From JANMOK01 sp031415055 (GTDB lineage Bacteria > Pseudomonadota > Alphaproteobacteria > Rhodobacterales > Rhodobacteraceae), in NCBI GenBank assembly GCA_031415055.1, contig JANOQZ010000034.1, forward strand, positions 1 through 43,332: a stretch of 43,332 nt of DNA, given 5' to 3'. The notes under the pieces are model-generated. The model saw nothing but the letters and a program-made list of their open reading frames with translations, searched no databases and had not been told where the DNA came from. The position numbers were made by a program, and so were the translations under genes. Of the stretch, positions 8,607-16,736 are shown in pieces; position 1 is the stretch's first letter; each line of letters starts with the position of its first letter.

Positions 8607-9446
8607 ATGTCCAGTCATCAGGAAGAATTGATCCTTCAATTACCGCTGGATGTTAGCATGGCTGCTTGCGAACGCGCAGTGAACGGGTCGGGATGGCAGG
8701 TAACCGGGCGCGGCGCTGCAACCTTGCAGGGAGCTGAGTTGCGCCAGAACGCCTTCTCATTCACGTTTCCCGTCCAGATCGTTGTCAATTTTCAAGACGA
8801 AAATGGTACCACCCGCGTCATATTGAACGGTTCGAATTTCGGCTTTGGCCCCATCCAGTCACGCCACGTCAAAAGCCAATTGCAGGACCTAGCCCGCCTG
8901 ATCCTTGACGAAACCACGCGTCCGCCGACACCTGTGGCAGGGGCACCGGAAAAGTCGCGGGCGGTTTGGATAAATGGCGTTCAGATTGATGACCGCCAGC
9001 TTGATCAGATCGCGCAAACCTATAAGTATCAAATGCCCGACGGCCACTACTGGTACGACCGTTTGTGCGGAGCATGGGGAATCCAGGGTGGACCGCAGTG
9101 CGGCATTGTCGTTGCGGGTTTGGCACTTGGCGGGCCACTGCTTTCCGACGCGTCAGGCGGCAATACTGGTGTTTTTGTCAATGGCAGGCAGCTGCACGCC
9201 CTTGATGCCGCAGAATTGGCCAGACTTTTTGGCAGGGTCATGCCGGGCCGCTGGCAGGTCGACGCGCTGGGAAATTGCGGTCCGGAAGGCGGGCCGATAA
9301 TGTGCAACCTGTTAGTGCTGGCGCAGAGCCATAGCGCGGGCTCAAACGGCACGTCGGGCCATGGAAGTGGCCGATACGGCTGGGTGACTTCGGCTGGTTT
9401 TACAGGACCGGCGGGCAGCGGATTGAGCGCGTTCAGAGGGCAATAG
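8607..9446 (+). CDS. Uncharacterised protein with two NG-EGGP repeats
   Basis: A 279-residue protein of unknown function. It has three visible parts: an N-terminal alpha/beta domain of about 95 residues with no known motif, then two related units. Unit 1 runs from WINGVQIDDRQLD to GIQGGPQCG; unit 2 runs from VFVNGRQLHALD to GPEGGPIMC. Both have the order hydrophobic-NG, hydrophobic helix, GxYW or GRW, then GGP. I recall similar double units in widespread, unassigned bacterial proteins. No signal peptide or membrane segment is visible. ATG 8607 is chosen because GGGGGGTGG lies just upstream; in-frame ATG 8586 is less well placed. Its location inside a catabolic block is not explained. Confidence 0.75.
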   Translation: MSSHQEELILQLPLDVSMAACERAVNGSGWQVTGRGAATLQGAELRQNAFSFTFPVQIVVNFQDENGTTRVILNGSNFGFGPIQSRHVKSQLQDLARLILDETTRPPTPVAGAPEKSRAVWINGVQIDDRQLDQIAQTYKYQMPDGHYWYDRLCGAWGIQGGPQCGIVVAGLALGGPLLSDASGGNTGVFVNGRQLHALDAAELARLFGRVMPGRWQVDALGNCGPEGGPIMCNLLVLAQSHSAGSNGTSGHGSGRYGWVTSAGFTGPAGSGLSAFRGQ

Positions 9447-9569
9447 TCGTTGTGTTCGAATTGACACGCAGCGGCAGAACGGATTGGTAAGCCTGCGCGG
9501 TGTCGGATATGGCAACCTGACTCCCGAACTGCGCGCCTTGACGTAAAAAGTCCGAAGGAGCTCACGAGC

Positions 9570-10382
9570 ATGACGCACGATCCCGGCCCGGCTTTTCGCG
9601 CCCTGCACCAGCGCGGCAATCCGTTCATTCTGATCAACGCCTGGGACATCGGCTCGGCCCGCGCATTGGCAGCGCTTGGCGCACAGGCGTTGGCCACAAC
9701 TTCGGCTGGCCACGCTTTCACCCTTGGCTTGCCCGACGGCAAAGTCACCCGCGACCAAGCAATGGCGCATGCTGCCGATTTGGTTGCGGCAACGCCGCTT
9801 CCGGTGTCGGCGGATTTCGAGAACGGTTTTGGTGAGGCTCCGGACTATGTCGCCGAAACCATCCGCTTGGCGGCGGAAGCTGGCCTTGCGGGTTGTTCCA
9901 TCGAGGATACTGCACGCTCGCAAGGCCCGGCTTATAGTCACGATTTAGCCGTTGAAAGAATTCGGGCCGCCGTCGCTGCGGCCCGTGCCTTGCGACGTGA
10001 TTTTGTCGTCGTCGCCCGCGCCGACGGGGTTATGACCAAAGCTTATGATTTGAACGAGGCGATCAGCCGATTGCAGGCGTTTGAAAGCGTCGGGGCCGAT
10101 TGCGTTTATGCGCCTTGGCTGCCCGATTTGGCATCGTTGCGCCAAGTATGTGGGGCGGTAAAAGGCCCGGTCAACGCGCTGGCGTTAGGGGCGTTCACCA
10201 CCCTATCGCGGGCCGATCTTGGCGCTGCCGGAGTGGCACGGATTTCGGTCGGTTCCGGCTTGTCGCGCATGGCACAAAGGGCGTTGGTCGAGGTTGGATC
10301 GGCGGCAATCGGTGGCGATTTCTCGGCTTTGGCCAATATCATGACCGGGATGGATGCCCTGCTGGCAAAGGGTGCCAAATGA
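9570..10382 (+). CDS. Isocitrate lyase / PEP mutase family protein
   Basis: A 270-residue TIM-barrel protein of the PEP mutase / isocitrate lyase superfamily. Visible landmarks are NAWD at 23-26, the metal and substrate region ADFENGFG at 81-88, SIEDT near 111-115 and VVARADGVM near 148. It lacks the KKCGH catalytic loop of true isocitrate lyase, which is present in the separate aceA in this window, so it is neither isocitrate nor methylisocitrate lyase by motif. Family members of this short type include oxaloacetate decarboxylase-like and phosphonopyruvate hydrolase-like enzymes, and most are unassigned. An AAGGAG lies upstream at an unusually long spacing of about 11 bases. The stop overlaps the next gene by ATGA. 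Confidence 0.85.
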   Translation: MTHDPGPAFRALHQRGNPFILINAWDIGSARALAALGAQALATTSAGHAFTLGLPDGKVTRDQAMAHAADLVAATPLPVSADFENGFGEAPDYVAETIRLAAEAGLAGCSIEDTARSQGPAYSHDLAVERIRAAVAAARALRRDFVVVARADGVMTKAYDLNEAISRLQAFESVGADCVYAPWLPDLASLRQVCGAVKGPVNALALGAFTTLSRADLGAAGVARISVGSGLSRMAQRALVEVGSAAIGGDFSALANIMTGMDALLAKGAK

Positions 10383-11254
10383 AATACGGCTTTATCGGGC
10401 TGGGCAATCTGGGCCGCAATCTGGCCGCCTCGCTGGTGCGCGGTGGGTTCGATGTGACGGTGCATGACCGGGAATTGCGGCCTTTGGATGGGGCGAAATG
10501 GGCCGAAACGCCGCTGGAAGTGGCGCAAAAATGCGACGCGGTTTTCACGTGTTTGCCTTCACCCATCGCGTCTGAATCGGTGCTGCGCTCCATGCTTCCC
10601 GCGCTGCAAGGCAAAGACTGGATCGAAATGTCCACCATCGGGCGCGACGAGATGTTGCGGCTGGCGGCGCTGGCAAAGGGCGTCAACGTGCTGGAAGCGC
10701 CAGTAACCGGCGGCGTTCACTTGGCGGCTACCGGCCAGATCACGGTCTTAGTCGGCGGCGATGCGGCCCTGCTCGAAACCCACCGCCCCGCCTTGGCCGC
10801 CATGGGCAACAAGATTTTCCACATGGGGCCGCTGGGGTCTGCCGCGCTGATCAAAGTCATCACCAACATGCTCGCCTTCATCCACCTGGTCGCCGACGGC
10901 GAGGCGCTGATGCTGGCGGCGAAGGGCGGCCTCGATTTGCGGCAGGCGTGGGAGGCGATCCGCGCCTCGTCGGGGAATAGTTTCGTGCACGAGACCGAGG
11001 GGCAGTTGATCCTGAACGGGTCGTATGATGTTGGGTTCTCGATGGATCTGGCGCTGAAGGATCTGGGGTTTGCGATGGGGTTTGGACGCGAACTTGGGGT
11101 GCCGCTGGAGCTGGCGGGGTTGGTGCAGGCGACCTTTGAGCGCGGCAAAGCCGAATACAGTGGCACTGCGCAATCGACGCAGATTGTGAAATTGCTGGAA
11201 GACGCCGTCGGCACCGATCTTCGCACCGATGGCTTTCCGGCCCGTCTGGCATAG
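10379..11254 (+). CDS. NAD(P)-dependent beta-hydroxyacid dehydrogenase (3-hydroxyisobutyrate dehydrogenase family)
   Basis: A 291-residue member of the 6-phosphogluconate/3-hydroxyisobutyrate dehydrogenase family. The Rossmann motif GFIGLGNLG is at residues 4-12, the substrate-binding signature PVTGGVHLAATGQ at 108-120, and the catalytic lysine K159 lies in LIKVITN. Family members oxidise a beta-hydroxyacid or reduce the matching semialdehyde. ATG 10379 overlaps the upstream TGA by ATGA, which fixes the start; the much longer frame opening at 10100 lies inside the previous gene. Its placement between a PEP-mutase-like protein and an MttB-like methyltransferase suggests a C3-C4 acid intermediate in the same pathway, but the substrate is unknown. 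Confidence 0.88.
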   Translation: MKYGFIGLGNLGRNLAASLVRGGFDVTVHDRELRPLDGAKWAETPLEVAQKCDAVFTCLPSPIASESVLRSMLPALQGKDWIEMSTIGRDEMLRLAALAKGVNVLEAPVTGGVHLAATGQITVLVGGDAALLETHRPALAAMGNKIFHMGPLGSAALIKVITNMLAFIHLVADGEALMLAAKGGLDLRQAWEAIRASSGNSFVHETEGQLILNGSYDVGFSMDLALKDLGFAMGFGRELGVPLELAGLVQATFERGKAEYSGTAQSTQIVKLLEDAVGTDLRTDGFPARLA

Positions 11255-11263
11255 GATGACAAA

Positions 11264-12805
11264 ATGAACGAACTACATTCCCGCCGCCACGGTGGCCGTG
11301 CCGCTCGCCAAGCCCTGCGCTCGGCCCCCTTGGCCGACAACGTCCGCCCAGTTCGCGCCGGGCTTTCCGGTGGCACCTACCAGCCGCTCACCGAGGCCAA
11401 CGTCCTGCGCATCCACCAAGCCGCGCTGGATGCGCTGGAGCAAATCGGCTTATCCCAAGCCCCCGATTCTGGCCGCAAGATCCTCACCGATGCGGGGGCC
11501 ATCGAAGGCGACGATGGCCGCATCCGTTTCCCTCGGGCACTGGTCGAGGACATGCTGGCCAAGGCGGCGCGGGGTATCACCTTGCATGGCCGCGACCCGA
11601 AGCACGACTTGTTGCTGAGTGGCACCCGCGTGCATTACGGCACGGCTGGCGCTGCGGTGCATGTGGCAGATGTCGAGACGCGGACTTATCGCGAATCCAC
11701 CGTGCAGGACCTGTTCGATGCCTCGCGCATTATCGACCATCTCGACAATGTGCATTTCTTCCAGCGCTGCATGGTTTGTCGTGATATTCCAGATAATTAC
11801 GAGATGGACCTCAACACGCTTTACGCCAGCCTCGCCGGCACGACCAAACATGTCGGCACCTCGTTTTTCGAACCCGGCTATGTGCCCAAAATGTTCGAAA
11901 TGCTGCATCTGGTGGCCGGGTCCGAGGCCGCTTGGCGGGCGCGGCCCTTCGTTTCCAACTCCAACTGCTTCGTTGTGCCGCCGATGAAATTCGCCACCGA
12001 TGCGTGTCTGGTAATGGAAGAATGTATCCGCCAAGGCATGCCGGTGCTGCTGCTTTCCGCCGGTCAAGCCGGTGCCACCGCCCCTGCCCCGATTGCAGGC
12101 GCGATTGTGCAAGCGGTGGCGGAATGTCTGGCAGGCGTGGTCTACGTCAACGCCATGTCGCCCGGTTTTCCGGCGATTTTCGGCACCTGGCCGTTTGTAT
12201 CGGACTTAAGAACCGGCGCAATGTCAGGCGGTTCGGGCGAACAGGCTTTGCTGACCGCCGGTTGCGCCCAGATGCACCGCTTTTATGGCCTACCCGGTGG
12301 GGCTGCTGCGGGGATTGCGGACGCGAAACTGCCCGACATGCAGGCAGGTTGGGAGCAGATGAATAGTAACGTTCTGGCCGGGTTGGCCGGGCTGAACTTG
12401 GTCTATGAATCGGTTGGGATGCATGCGTCCTTGCTGGGCTGGTGCCACGAATCCGCCATCCTTGGAGACGACATGCTGGGCCAAGCCCTGCGCTGCGTGC
12501 GCGGCATCGAGGTGAATGAGGATACGATCAGCCTCGAAGTGATGCGTGCCACCTGCATTGGCGGGCCAGGGCATTATCTGGGGGCGGACCAGACGCTTTC
12601 CCTGATGCAGACCGAATACGTCTACCCGGTCTGCGGCGACCGCACTTCGCCGAAGGAATGGGTGGAAATCGGGCGGCCCGATCTGGTGGGCAAGGCGATA
12701 AAACGCAAGTTGGAGATACTGGCGCAACCATCGCGGGCGCTATTCGCGTCAGAGGTGGATGCAGCGATACGGGCAAAGTTTCCGATCAAATTAAAAGCTT
12801 CGTAA
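11264..12805 (+). CDS. Trimethylamine methyltransferase (MttB) family protein, non-pyrrolysine type
   Basis: A 513-residue MttB-superfamily protein, full length for the family. The frame has no internal TAG, so it belongs to the large group without pyrrolysine. That group includes glycine-betaine and other quaternary-amine:corrinoid methyltransferases in anaerobes, and many unassigned alphaproteobacterial proteins. Recognisable segments are the N-terminal GTYQPLTEANVLRIHQAALD, the central SAGQAGATAPAPIAGA region and LPDMQAGWEQMNSN. Known members move a methyl group to a corrinoid protein; no such protein is encoded in this window. Only 9 bases separate it from the dehydrogenase upstream, so the genes 9570-12805 form one operon. 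A role in N-methyl removal is likely; the substrate is unknown. Confidence 0.88.
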   Translation: MNELHSRRHGGRAARQALRSAPLADNVRPVRAGLSGGTYQPLTEANVLRIHQAALDALEQIGLSQAPDSGRKILTDAGAIEGDDGRIRFPRALVEDMLAKAARGITLHGRDPKHDLLLSGTRVHYGTAGAAVHVADVETRTYRESTVQDLFDASRIIDHLDNVHFFQRCMVCRDIPDNYEMDLNTLYASLAGTTKHVGTSFFEPGYVPKMFEMLHLVAGSEAAWRARPFVSNSNCFVVPPMKFATDACLVMEECIRQGMPVLLLSAGQAGATAPAPIAGAIVQAVAECLAGVVYVNAMSPGFPAIFGTWPFVSDLRTGAMSGGSGEQALLTAGCAQMHRFYGLPGGAAAGIADAKLPDMQAGWEQMNSNVLAGLAGLNLVYESVGMHASLLGWCHESAILGDDMLGQALRCVRGIEVNEDTISLEVMRATCIGGPGHYLGADQTLSLMQTEYVYPVCGDRTSPKEWVEIGRPDLVGKAIKRKLEILAQPSRALFASEVDAAIRAKFPIKLKAS

Positions 12806-12936
12806 CCAGACGCAAATGCACCCTCGATGGGTTACCTGAAAGCCGACCGCGCCCAATTTTCCCAAAGTTTTGCGCGTTTTCCAGAAGGTAATTTACCCCC
12901 TCCACCACACCAATCGAATACAGCCTTGGAAACGAT

Positions 12937-12961
12937 GGAACTTGTTGATCCGACGCGCGTT
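12937..12961 (+). promoter_or_regulatory. EcfG-type general-stress promoter before csbD
   Basis: GGAAC at 12937-12941 and CGTT at 12958-12961 are separated by exactly 16 bases. This matches the alphaproteobacterial EcfG consensus GGAAC-N16/17-CGTT. It lies 31 bases before the csbD start, and CsbD-like genes are common general-stress targets, which strengthens the call. Not every Rhodobacterales genome has EcfG, and the sigma factor is not in this window. Confidence 0.6.
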
Positions 12962-12992
12962 TTACCAGCGTGGGCAAACAAAGGAGAATGCC

Positions 12993-13193
12993 ATGAACTG
13001 GGATCAAATTCACGGCAACTGGGATCAGTTGAAAGGCAAGGTCCAAACCCAATGGGGCAAGTTGACCGACGATGACATCGATGTCGTTGCCGGCAAACGG
13101 ACCGAGCTTTCCGGGCTGCTTCAGGTGCGCTACGGCAACGCCAAAGAGGTTGTTGAAAAAGAAATCGACGCTTTTACCAGTGCTTTGAAGTAA
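12993..13193 (+). CDS. CsbD-family stress protein
   Basis: A 66-residue CsbD-like protein with the standard order MNWDQIHGNWDQLKGK, then WGKLTDDD and a charged helical C-terminus. CsbD proteins are small hydrophilic stress proteins, often under the general stress sigma factor; their biochemical role is unknown. An AAGGAG six bases before ATG 12993 fixes the start, so a longer in-frame reading from 12870 is not used. An EcfG-like promoter lies just upstream. A stable hairpin separates it from the DUF3309 gene, and the two may share a transcript. Confidence 0.92.
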   Translation: MNWDQIHGNWDQLKGKVQTQWGKLTDDDIDVVAGKRTELSGLLQVRYGNAKEVVEKEIDAFTSALK

Positions 13194-13201
13194 ACATCGC
13201 C

Positions 13202-13234
13202 CGGGGATGGCCGGTCACAAACGGGCTGTCCCCG
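13202..13234 (+). terminator. Stem-loop between csbD and the DUF3309 gene
   Basis: CGGGGA at 13202-13207 pairs with TCCCCG at 13229-13234. Pairing continues inward for 11 base pairs with two G-T wobbles around an 11-base loop. There is no T-run, so it is more likely an mRNA-stabilising or attenuating hairpin than a full terminator. Confidence 0.5.
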
Positions 13235-13266
13235 CTTCCACAACATTAGTTAAACGGAGCAATATC

Positions 13267-13431
13267 ATGTCTTTAGGCACCATTCTTGTCATCATTCTGA
13301 TCATCTTTCTGCTTGGTGGCTTTTCCGGCCGCTTTGGTGGCTACGGCTATGGCTTTGGCCATATGGGCACCGGCGTGCTCGGCACGGCACTGATTGTCGT
13401 TGTGATATTGCTGTTGATGGGCAGGCTGTAG
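13267..13431 (+). CDS. DUF3309 small membrane protein
   Basis: A 54-residue peptide beginning MSLGTILVIILIIFLLGG, with a Gly/Tyr-rich centre and a second hydrophobic segment ending LLLMGRL. This is the DUF3309 layout of two short membrane segments joined by a glycine-rich turn. Function is unknown; such genes often sit among stress genes. CGGAG lies just upstream of ATG 13267. It follows csbD by 73 bases that contain a strong hairpin, so stress-linked co-expression is probable. No clear rho-independent terminator follows before the convergent exporter gene. Confidence 0.85.
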   Translation: MSLGTILVIILIIFLLGGFSGRFGGYGYGFGHMGTGVLGTALIVVVILLLMGRL

Positions 13432-13469
13432 TCGGCAAATAGTTTCGGAATTACGCGACCCCCACAAGT

Positions 13470-14231
13470 CTAGTTCCGTATCCGCCAACCCGTCTTGAAT
13501 ATCCAACCCAGGATGCCCAGGCAGATGGCGAGGAACAGGAAGATGGCCGCAACCGAGGTCCACAGCCCAACATCGCCCTGCCCAAAGAATGACCAACGGA
13601 AGCCCGAGATCAGATAGACGACCGGGTTGAACAGCGAGACTTTCTGCCAAAATGGCGGTAGCATATCGATCGAATAAAAGGTGCCGCCGAGAAACACCAA
13701 CGGCGTGATGATCAGCAAGGGCACGATCTGCAATTGCTGAAAATCCTTGGCCCAGACCGCCAGGATCAACCCCATTACGCTGAATGTGACGCAGGTCAGA
13801 AACAAGAATGCCAACATCCAGAACGGGTGCAATATGTGCAGATCGACAAAGATCGTGGCGGTGGCAAGGATCACCAGCCCGATGATCATCGACTTCATCG
13901 CCGACGAACCCACAAACCCCGCGACGATTTCCAGAAACGACACCGGTGCCGACAGCAATTCATAAATCGTGCCGATGAATTTGGGAAAGAAGAACCCGAA
14001 TGAGGCGTTCGACAGGCTTTGCTGCAACACCGTCAGCAAAATCAGCCCGGGCACGATGAAGGCGCCATAGGCCACGCCGCCCACTTCGGGAATTCGGTTG
14101 CCGATGGCGGAACCAAACACCACGAAATACAGGCAGGTCGAGATCACCGGCGCGGCGATGCTTTCGCCTAGGGTCCGCCAGAAACGCGCCATTTCGAATT
14201 GATAGATTGAGTTGACGGCAATCAGGTTCAT
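13470..14231 (-). CDS. ABC-2 type transporter permease
   Basis: A 253-residue ABC-2 family permease with about six membrane segments and the typical family motif near the end (PLVFLGGTFYSIDMLPPFW, then FNPVVYLISGFRW). It resembles YadH/NodJ-type exporters. The start overlaps the stop of the ATPase gene by ATGA, so the two make a two-gene operon and one exporter. Substrates of this group include drugs and polysaccharides; none can be assigned here. Confidence 0.9.
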   Translation of the reverse strand: MNLIAVNSIYQFEMARFWRTLGESIAAPVISTCLYFVVFGSAIGNRIPEVGGVAYGAFIVPGLILLTVLQQSLSNASFGFFFPKFIGTIYELLSAPVSFLEIVAGFVGSSAMKSMIIGLVILATATIFVDLHILHPFWMLAFLFLTCVTFSVMGLILAVWAKDFQQLQIVPLLIITPLVFLGGTFYSIDMLPPFWQKVSLFNPVVYLISGFRWSFFGQGDVGLWTSVAAIFLFLAICLGILGWIFKTGWRIRN

Positions 14232-15154
14232 GCCGCCCTCCGCACCAGAGAGACGAATATATCCTCAAGGCTCGATTGCTCGGTGCGCAAGTCCCGCAGA
14301 GCAATGCCTTCGGCCGATAGCACTGCAATCAAGTCCGGGATCGGACTTGTCGCCGCCTCGCTGTCATAAACCAATTGCAGGTTGCGCTGGTCATCTGCCA
14401 ATGTGACACCCAGTTTGGCCAGTTTTGGCGGCAGCGCCGAAATCGGCGCGTCGAGCTCGATGAACAGCCGTTTCTGCCCCAGTTTCTTCATCAGGCTGGC
14501 TTTGTCTTCGACCAGCACCAATTCGCCGTTGTTGATGATGCCCACCCTATCGGCCATCGCCTCGGCCTCTTCGATGTAATGCGTAGTCAGGATGATCGTC
14601 ACACCGTCGTCGCGCAATTTCTTGACCACTTCCCACATATCCTGGCGCAGCTCGACATCTACACCGGCGCTCGGTTCGTCGAGACACAGGATGCGCGGCT
14701 CGTGCACCAAGGCACGGGCGATCATCACCCGGCGCTTCATGCCGCCCGACAGGGCCATGTTTTTGTCATGCGCTTTGTCCCACAACGACAGCGAGCGCAG
14801 CACAGATTCGATCTTGGCCGCGTCGTGTTTCAGGCCAAACAGGCCGCGTGACATTTTTATCGTGTTCCACGGCGTCTCAAATATTTCCAGCGCAATTTCC
14901 TGCGGCACCAGCCCAATCGCCCGCCGCGCTTGCCGCCAACCTTTGACGATATCGTGCCCATCGACGGTCACGCTGCCACCTGTTGGCCGCACGATTCCGC
15001 ATACCGCCGAGATTAGCGTGGTCTTGCCCGCGCCATTGGGGCCAAGCAGGGCCAAAATCTCGCCCCGCTCGATTTCAAGCGAGACGTTTTTCAGCGCTTG
15101 ATGACCGGAAGCATAGGTTTTGCTGAGGTTCTTGATCGAAACGATCGAAGGCAT
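14228..15154 (-). CDS. ABC-2 type transporter ATP-binding protein
   Basis: A 308-residue ABC ATPase of the YadG/CcmA/DRA type, partner of the downstream permease. Walker A is GPNGAGKT at 38-45, the signature is LSGGMKRRVMIARAL, and Walker B is RILCLDEPSAGVD, followed by the H-loop TTHYIEEAE. A C-terminal regulatory extension follows the nucleotide domain. ATG 15154 (MPSIVSIKNLSKTY) is chosen; the frame stays open upstream but the added 27 residues are not conserved-looking. Confidence 0.92.
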   Translation of the reverse strand: MPSIVSIKNLSKTYASGHQALKNVSLEIERGEILALLGPNGAGKTTLISAVCGIVRPTGGSVTVDGHDIVKGWRQARRAIGLVPQEIALEIFETPWNTIKMSRGLFGLKHDAAKIESVLRSLSLWDKAHDKNMALSGGMKRRVMIARALVHEPRILCLDEPSAGVDVELRQDMWEVVKKLRDDGVTIILTTHYIEEAEAMADRVGIINNGELVLVEDKASLMKKLGQKRLFIELDAPISALPPKLAKLGVTLADDQRNLQLVYDSEAATSPIPDLIAVLSAEGIALRDLRTEQSSLEDIFVSLVRRAA

Positions 15155-15283
15155 GTTGGGATTTCCGCTGAGGTGTCGGCAACATAGGCACGCGTCACTC
15201 AAGTTAAAAGGGGCGAAACGCCAGACTTGACCCAATGCCAGCGCTTGTTTAGACGAAACCCGTCAGCTTTGGCCCAAAACCAC

Positions 15284-15357
15284 TGGGGAATAGGTTAACG
15301 GTAGACCCACGGACTCTGACTCCGTTAGTCTTGGTTCGAATCCAAGTTCCCCAGCCA
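15284..15357 (+). tRNA. tRNA-Gln (anticodon CUG)
   Basis: A complete 74-base cloverleaf. The acceptor arm TGGGGAA pairs with TTCCCCA, the anticodon stem ACGGA/TCCGT holds loop CTCTGAC, and the T arm contains GGTTCGAATCC. The discriminator is G and CCA is encoded. The anticodon CTG reads CAG glutamine codons. It is transcribed away from the exporter operon and convergent with proA. Confidence 0.95.
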
Positions 15358-15412
15358 AAGTTTGGCGCCTGCCTAGCGCCAGCCATTCCAAGCACGGGAA
15401 CCGGGCGGCCCG

Positions 15413-16678
15413 CTACCCCCGCACCGTCCCATTCCCGGTCACCAGATATTTGAAACTGGTCAATTGTTCGGCCCCAACCGGCCCGCGGGCGTGCAATTTG
15501 CCGGTCGCAATGCCAATCTCGGCCCCCATCCCGAATTCGCCGCCATCGGCGAACTGGGTCGAGGCATTGTGCAGCAGTATCGCCGAATCCAGCCGCTCAA
15601 AGAACCGTTCGGCGGCGGCACTGTCCTCGGTCACAATGCAATCGGTATGGTTCGATCCAAACACTCGGATATGCTCAATTGCTTCGTCCACCCCATGCAC
15701 CAGCTTGGCGGCGATGATCATGTCCAGAAACTCACGGCCAAAATCATCCGCCTTCGCCGCCACAGTGCCAGAAATTTTCGCCAATTCGCCTTCCGCCCGC
15801 ACTTCAACGCCAGCCGCCAACAAATCGTCAATCATCGGCGCGGCGTGTTTGGTATAAAACTGCCAGTCGATCAGCAACGTCTCCGCCGCCCCGCAAATCC
15901 CCGTGCGGCGGGTTTTGGCGTTCAGGACGATCTTGCGCGCCATTTCCAGATCGGCGGCCTTATCGACGTAAACGTGGCAAATCCCTTCCAGATGCGCGAA
16001 CACCGGCACCCGCGCGTCGGCCTGCACCCGCGCCACCAGCGACTTGCCGCCACGCGGCACGATCACATCAATAAAGTCGCTCATTGCCAGCATTTCACCC
16101 ACCGCATCGCGGTCGCGTGTGGGTACCAGTTGAATGCAAGCTTCCGGCAAGTTCGCCTTTGCGATCCCGTCCAGCAAACAAGCGTGGATGGCGCTGGAAG
16201 AATGAAAACTCTCCGACCCGCAGCGCAAAATCGCCGCGTTCCCCGATTTCAGACACAAAGCCCCCGCATCCGCCGTCACATTGGGCCGCGATTCAAATAT
16301 CACCCCAATCACCCCAATCGGCGTGCGCACCCGTTTGATGTGCAACCCCGACGGCATATCCCATTCCGCCAAAACCGCACCAACCGGATCGCGCTGTTCC
16401 GCCACAGTGCGCAGCCCATCCACAATTCCGCGCAACCGATCTTCGTCCAGCAACAGCCGGTCCATCATCGCAGCACTCAGACCCTTGGCAGCGCCAAATT
16501 CCATGTCCAACTTATTGGCCACCAAGATCGCATCGCGCCGGTCCCACACCGCATGTGACGCACCAATAAGCGCTGCATACTTCCGTTCGCTCGAAGCAAA
16601 CGCCAACTCTCTCGCCGCCGCCTTGGCCTTGGCCCCAATCTCACGCATCATGGCGCGGATGTCTGTTGTGCCGTCCAA
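15413..16678 (-). CDS. proA: Gamma-glutamyl phosphate reductase
   Basis: ProA, the NADPH-dependent second enzyme of proline synthesis, converting gamma-glutamyl phosphate to glutamate semialdehyde. The aldehyde-dehydrogenase-like fold is clear: PIGVIGVIFESRPNVT, the NAAILRCGSES segment, and the catalytic cysteine in KTRRTGICGAAETLL. The C-terminus has KLHARGPVGAEQLTSFKY. I prefer a TTG start at 16678: GGGAGG lies five bases upstream, and the product is then 421 residues, the usual length. An ATG at 16753 would add 25 atypical residues and overlap proB. It is the last gene of the rplU-to-proA cluster, with a perfect hairpin between it and proB. Confidence 0.93.
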   Translation of the reverse strand: MDGTTDIRAMMREIGAKAKAAARELAFASSERKYAALIGASHAVWDRRDAILVANKLDMEFGAAKGLSAAMMDRLLLDEDRLRGIVDGLRTVAEQRDPVGAVLAEWDMPSGLHIKRVRTPIGVIGVIFESRPNVTADAGALCLKSGNAAILRCGSESFHSSSAIHACLLDGIAKANLPEACIQLVPTRDRDAVGEMLAMSDFIDVIVPRGGKSLVARVQADARVPVFAHLEGICHVYVDKAADLEMARKIVLNAKTRRTGICGAAETLLIDWQFYTKHAAPMIDDLLAAGVEVRAEGELAKISGTVAAKADDFGREFLDMIIAAKLVHGVDEAIEHIRVFGSNHTDCIVTEDSAAAERFFERLDSAILLHNASTQFADGGEFGMGAEIGIATGKLHARGPVGAEQLTSFKYLVTGNGTVRG

Positions 16679-16703
16679 ACCAACCTCCCGACCGGGCCCG
16701 CAG

Positions 16704-16724
16704 GATGGGTGCTCGGCACCCATC
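16704..16724 (-). repeat. Perfect hairpin in the proB-proA gap
   Basis: GATGGGTGC and GCACCCATC form a perfect 9-base-pair stem with a three-base loop, lying between the proB stop and the probable proA TTG start. There is no T-run. It resembles short intergenic stem repeats I recall from Rhodobacteraceae genomes and may modulate proA expression or mRNA stability. No second copy was noticed here. Confidence 0.55.
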
Positions 16725-16736
16725 GCTAACGCACCC

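Noticed and set aside
9570..10382. Reading the PEP-mutase-like gene as isocitrate or methylisocitrate lyase
   Set aside because: It lacks the KKCGH catalytic loop; the true isocitrate lyase is at 27947-29221.
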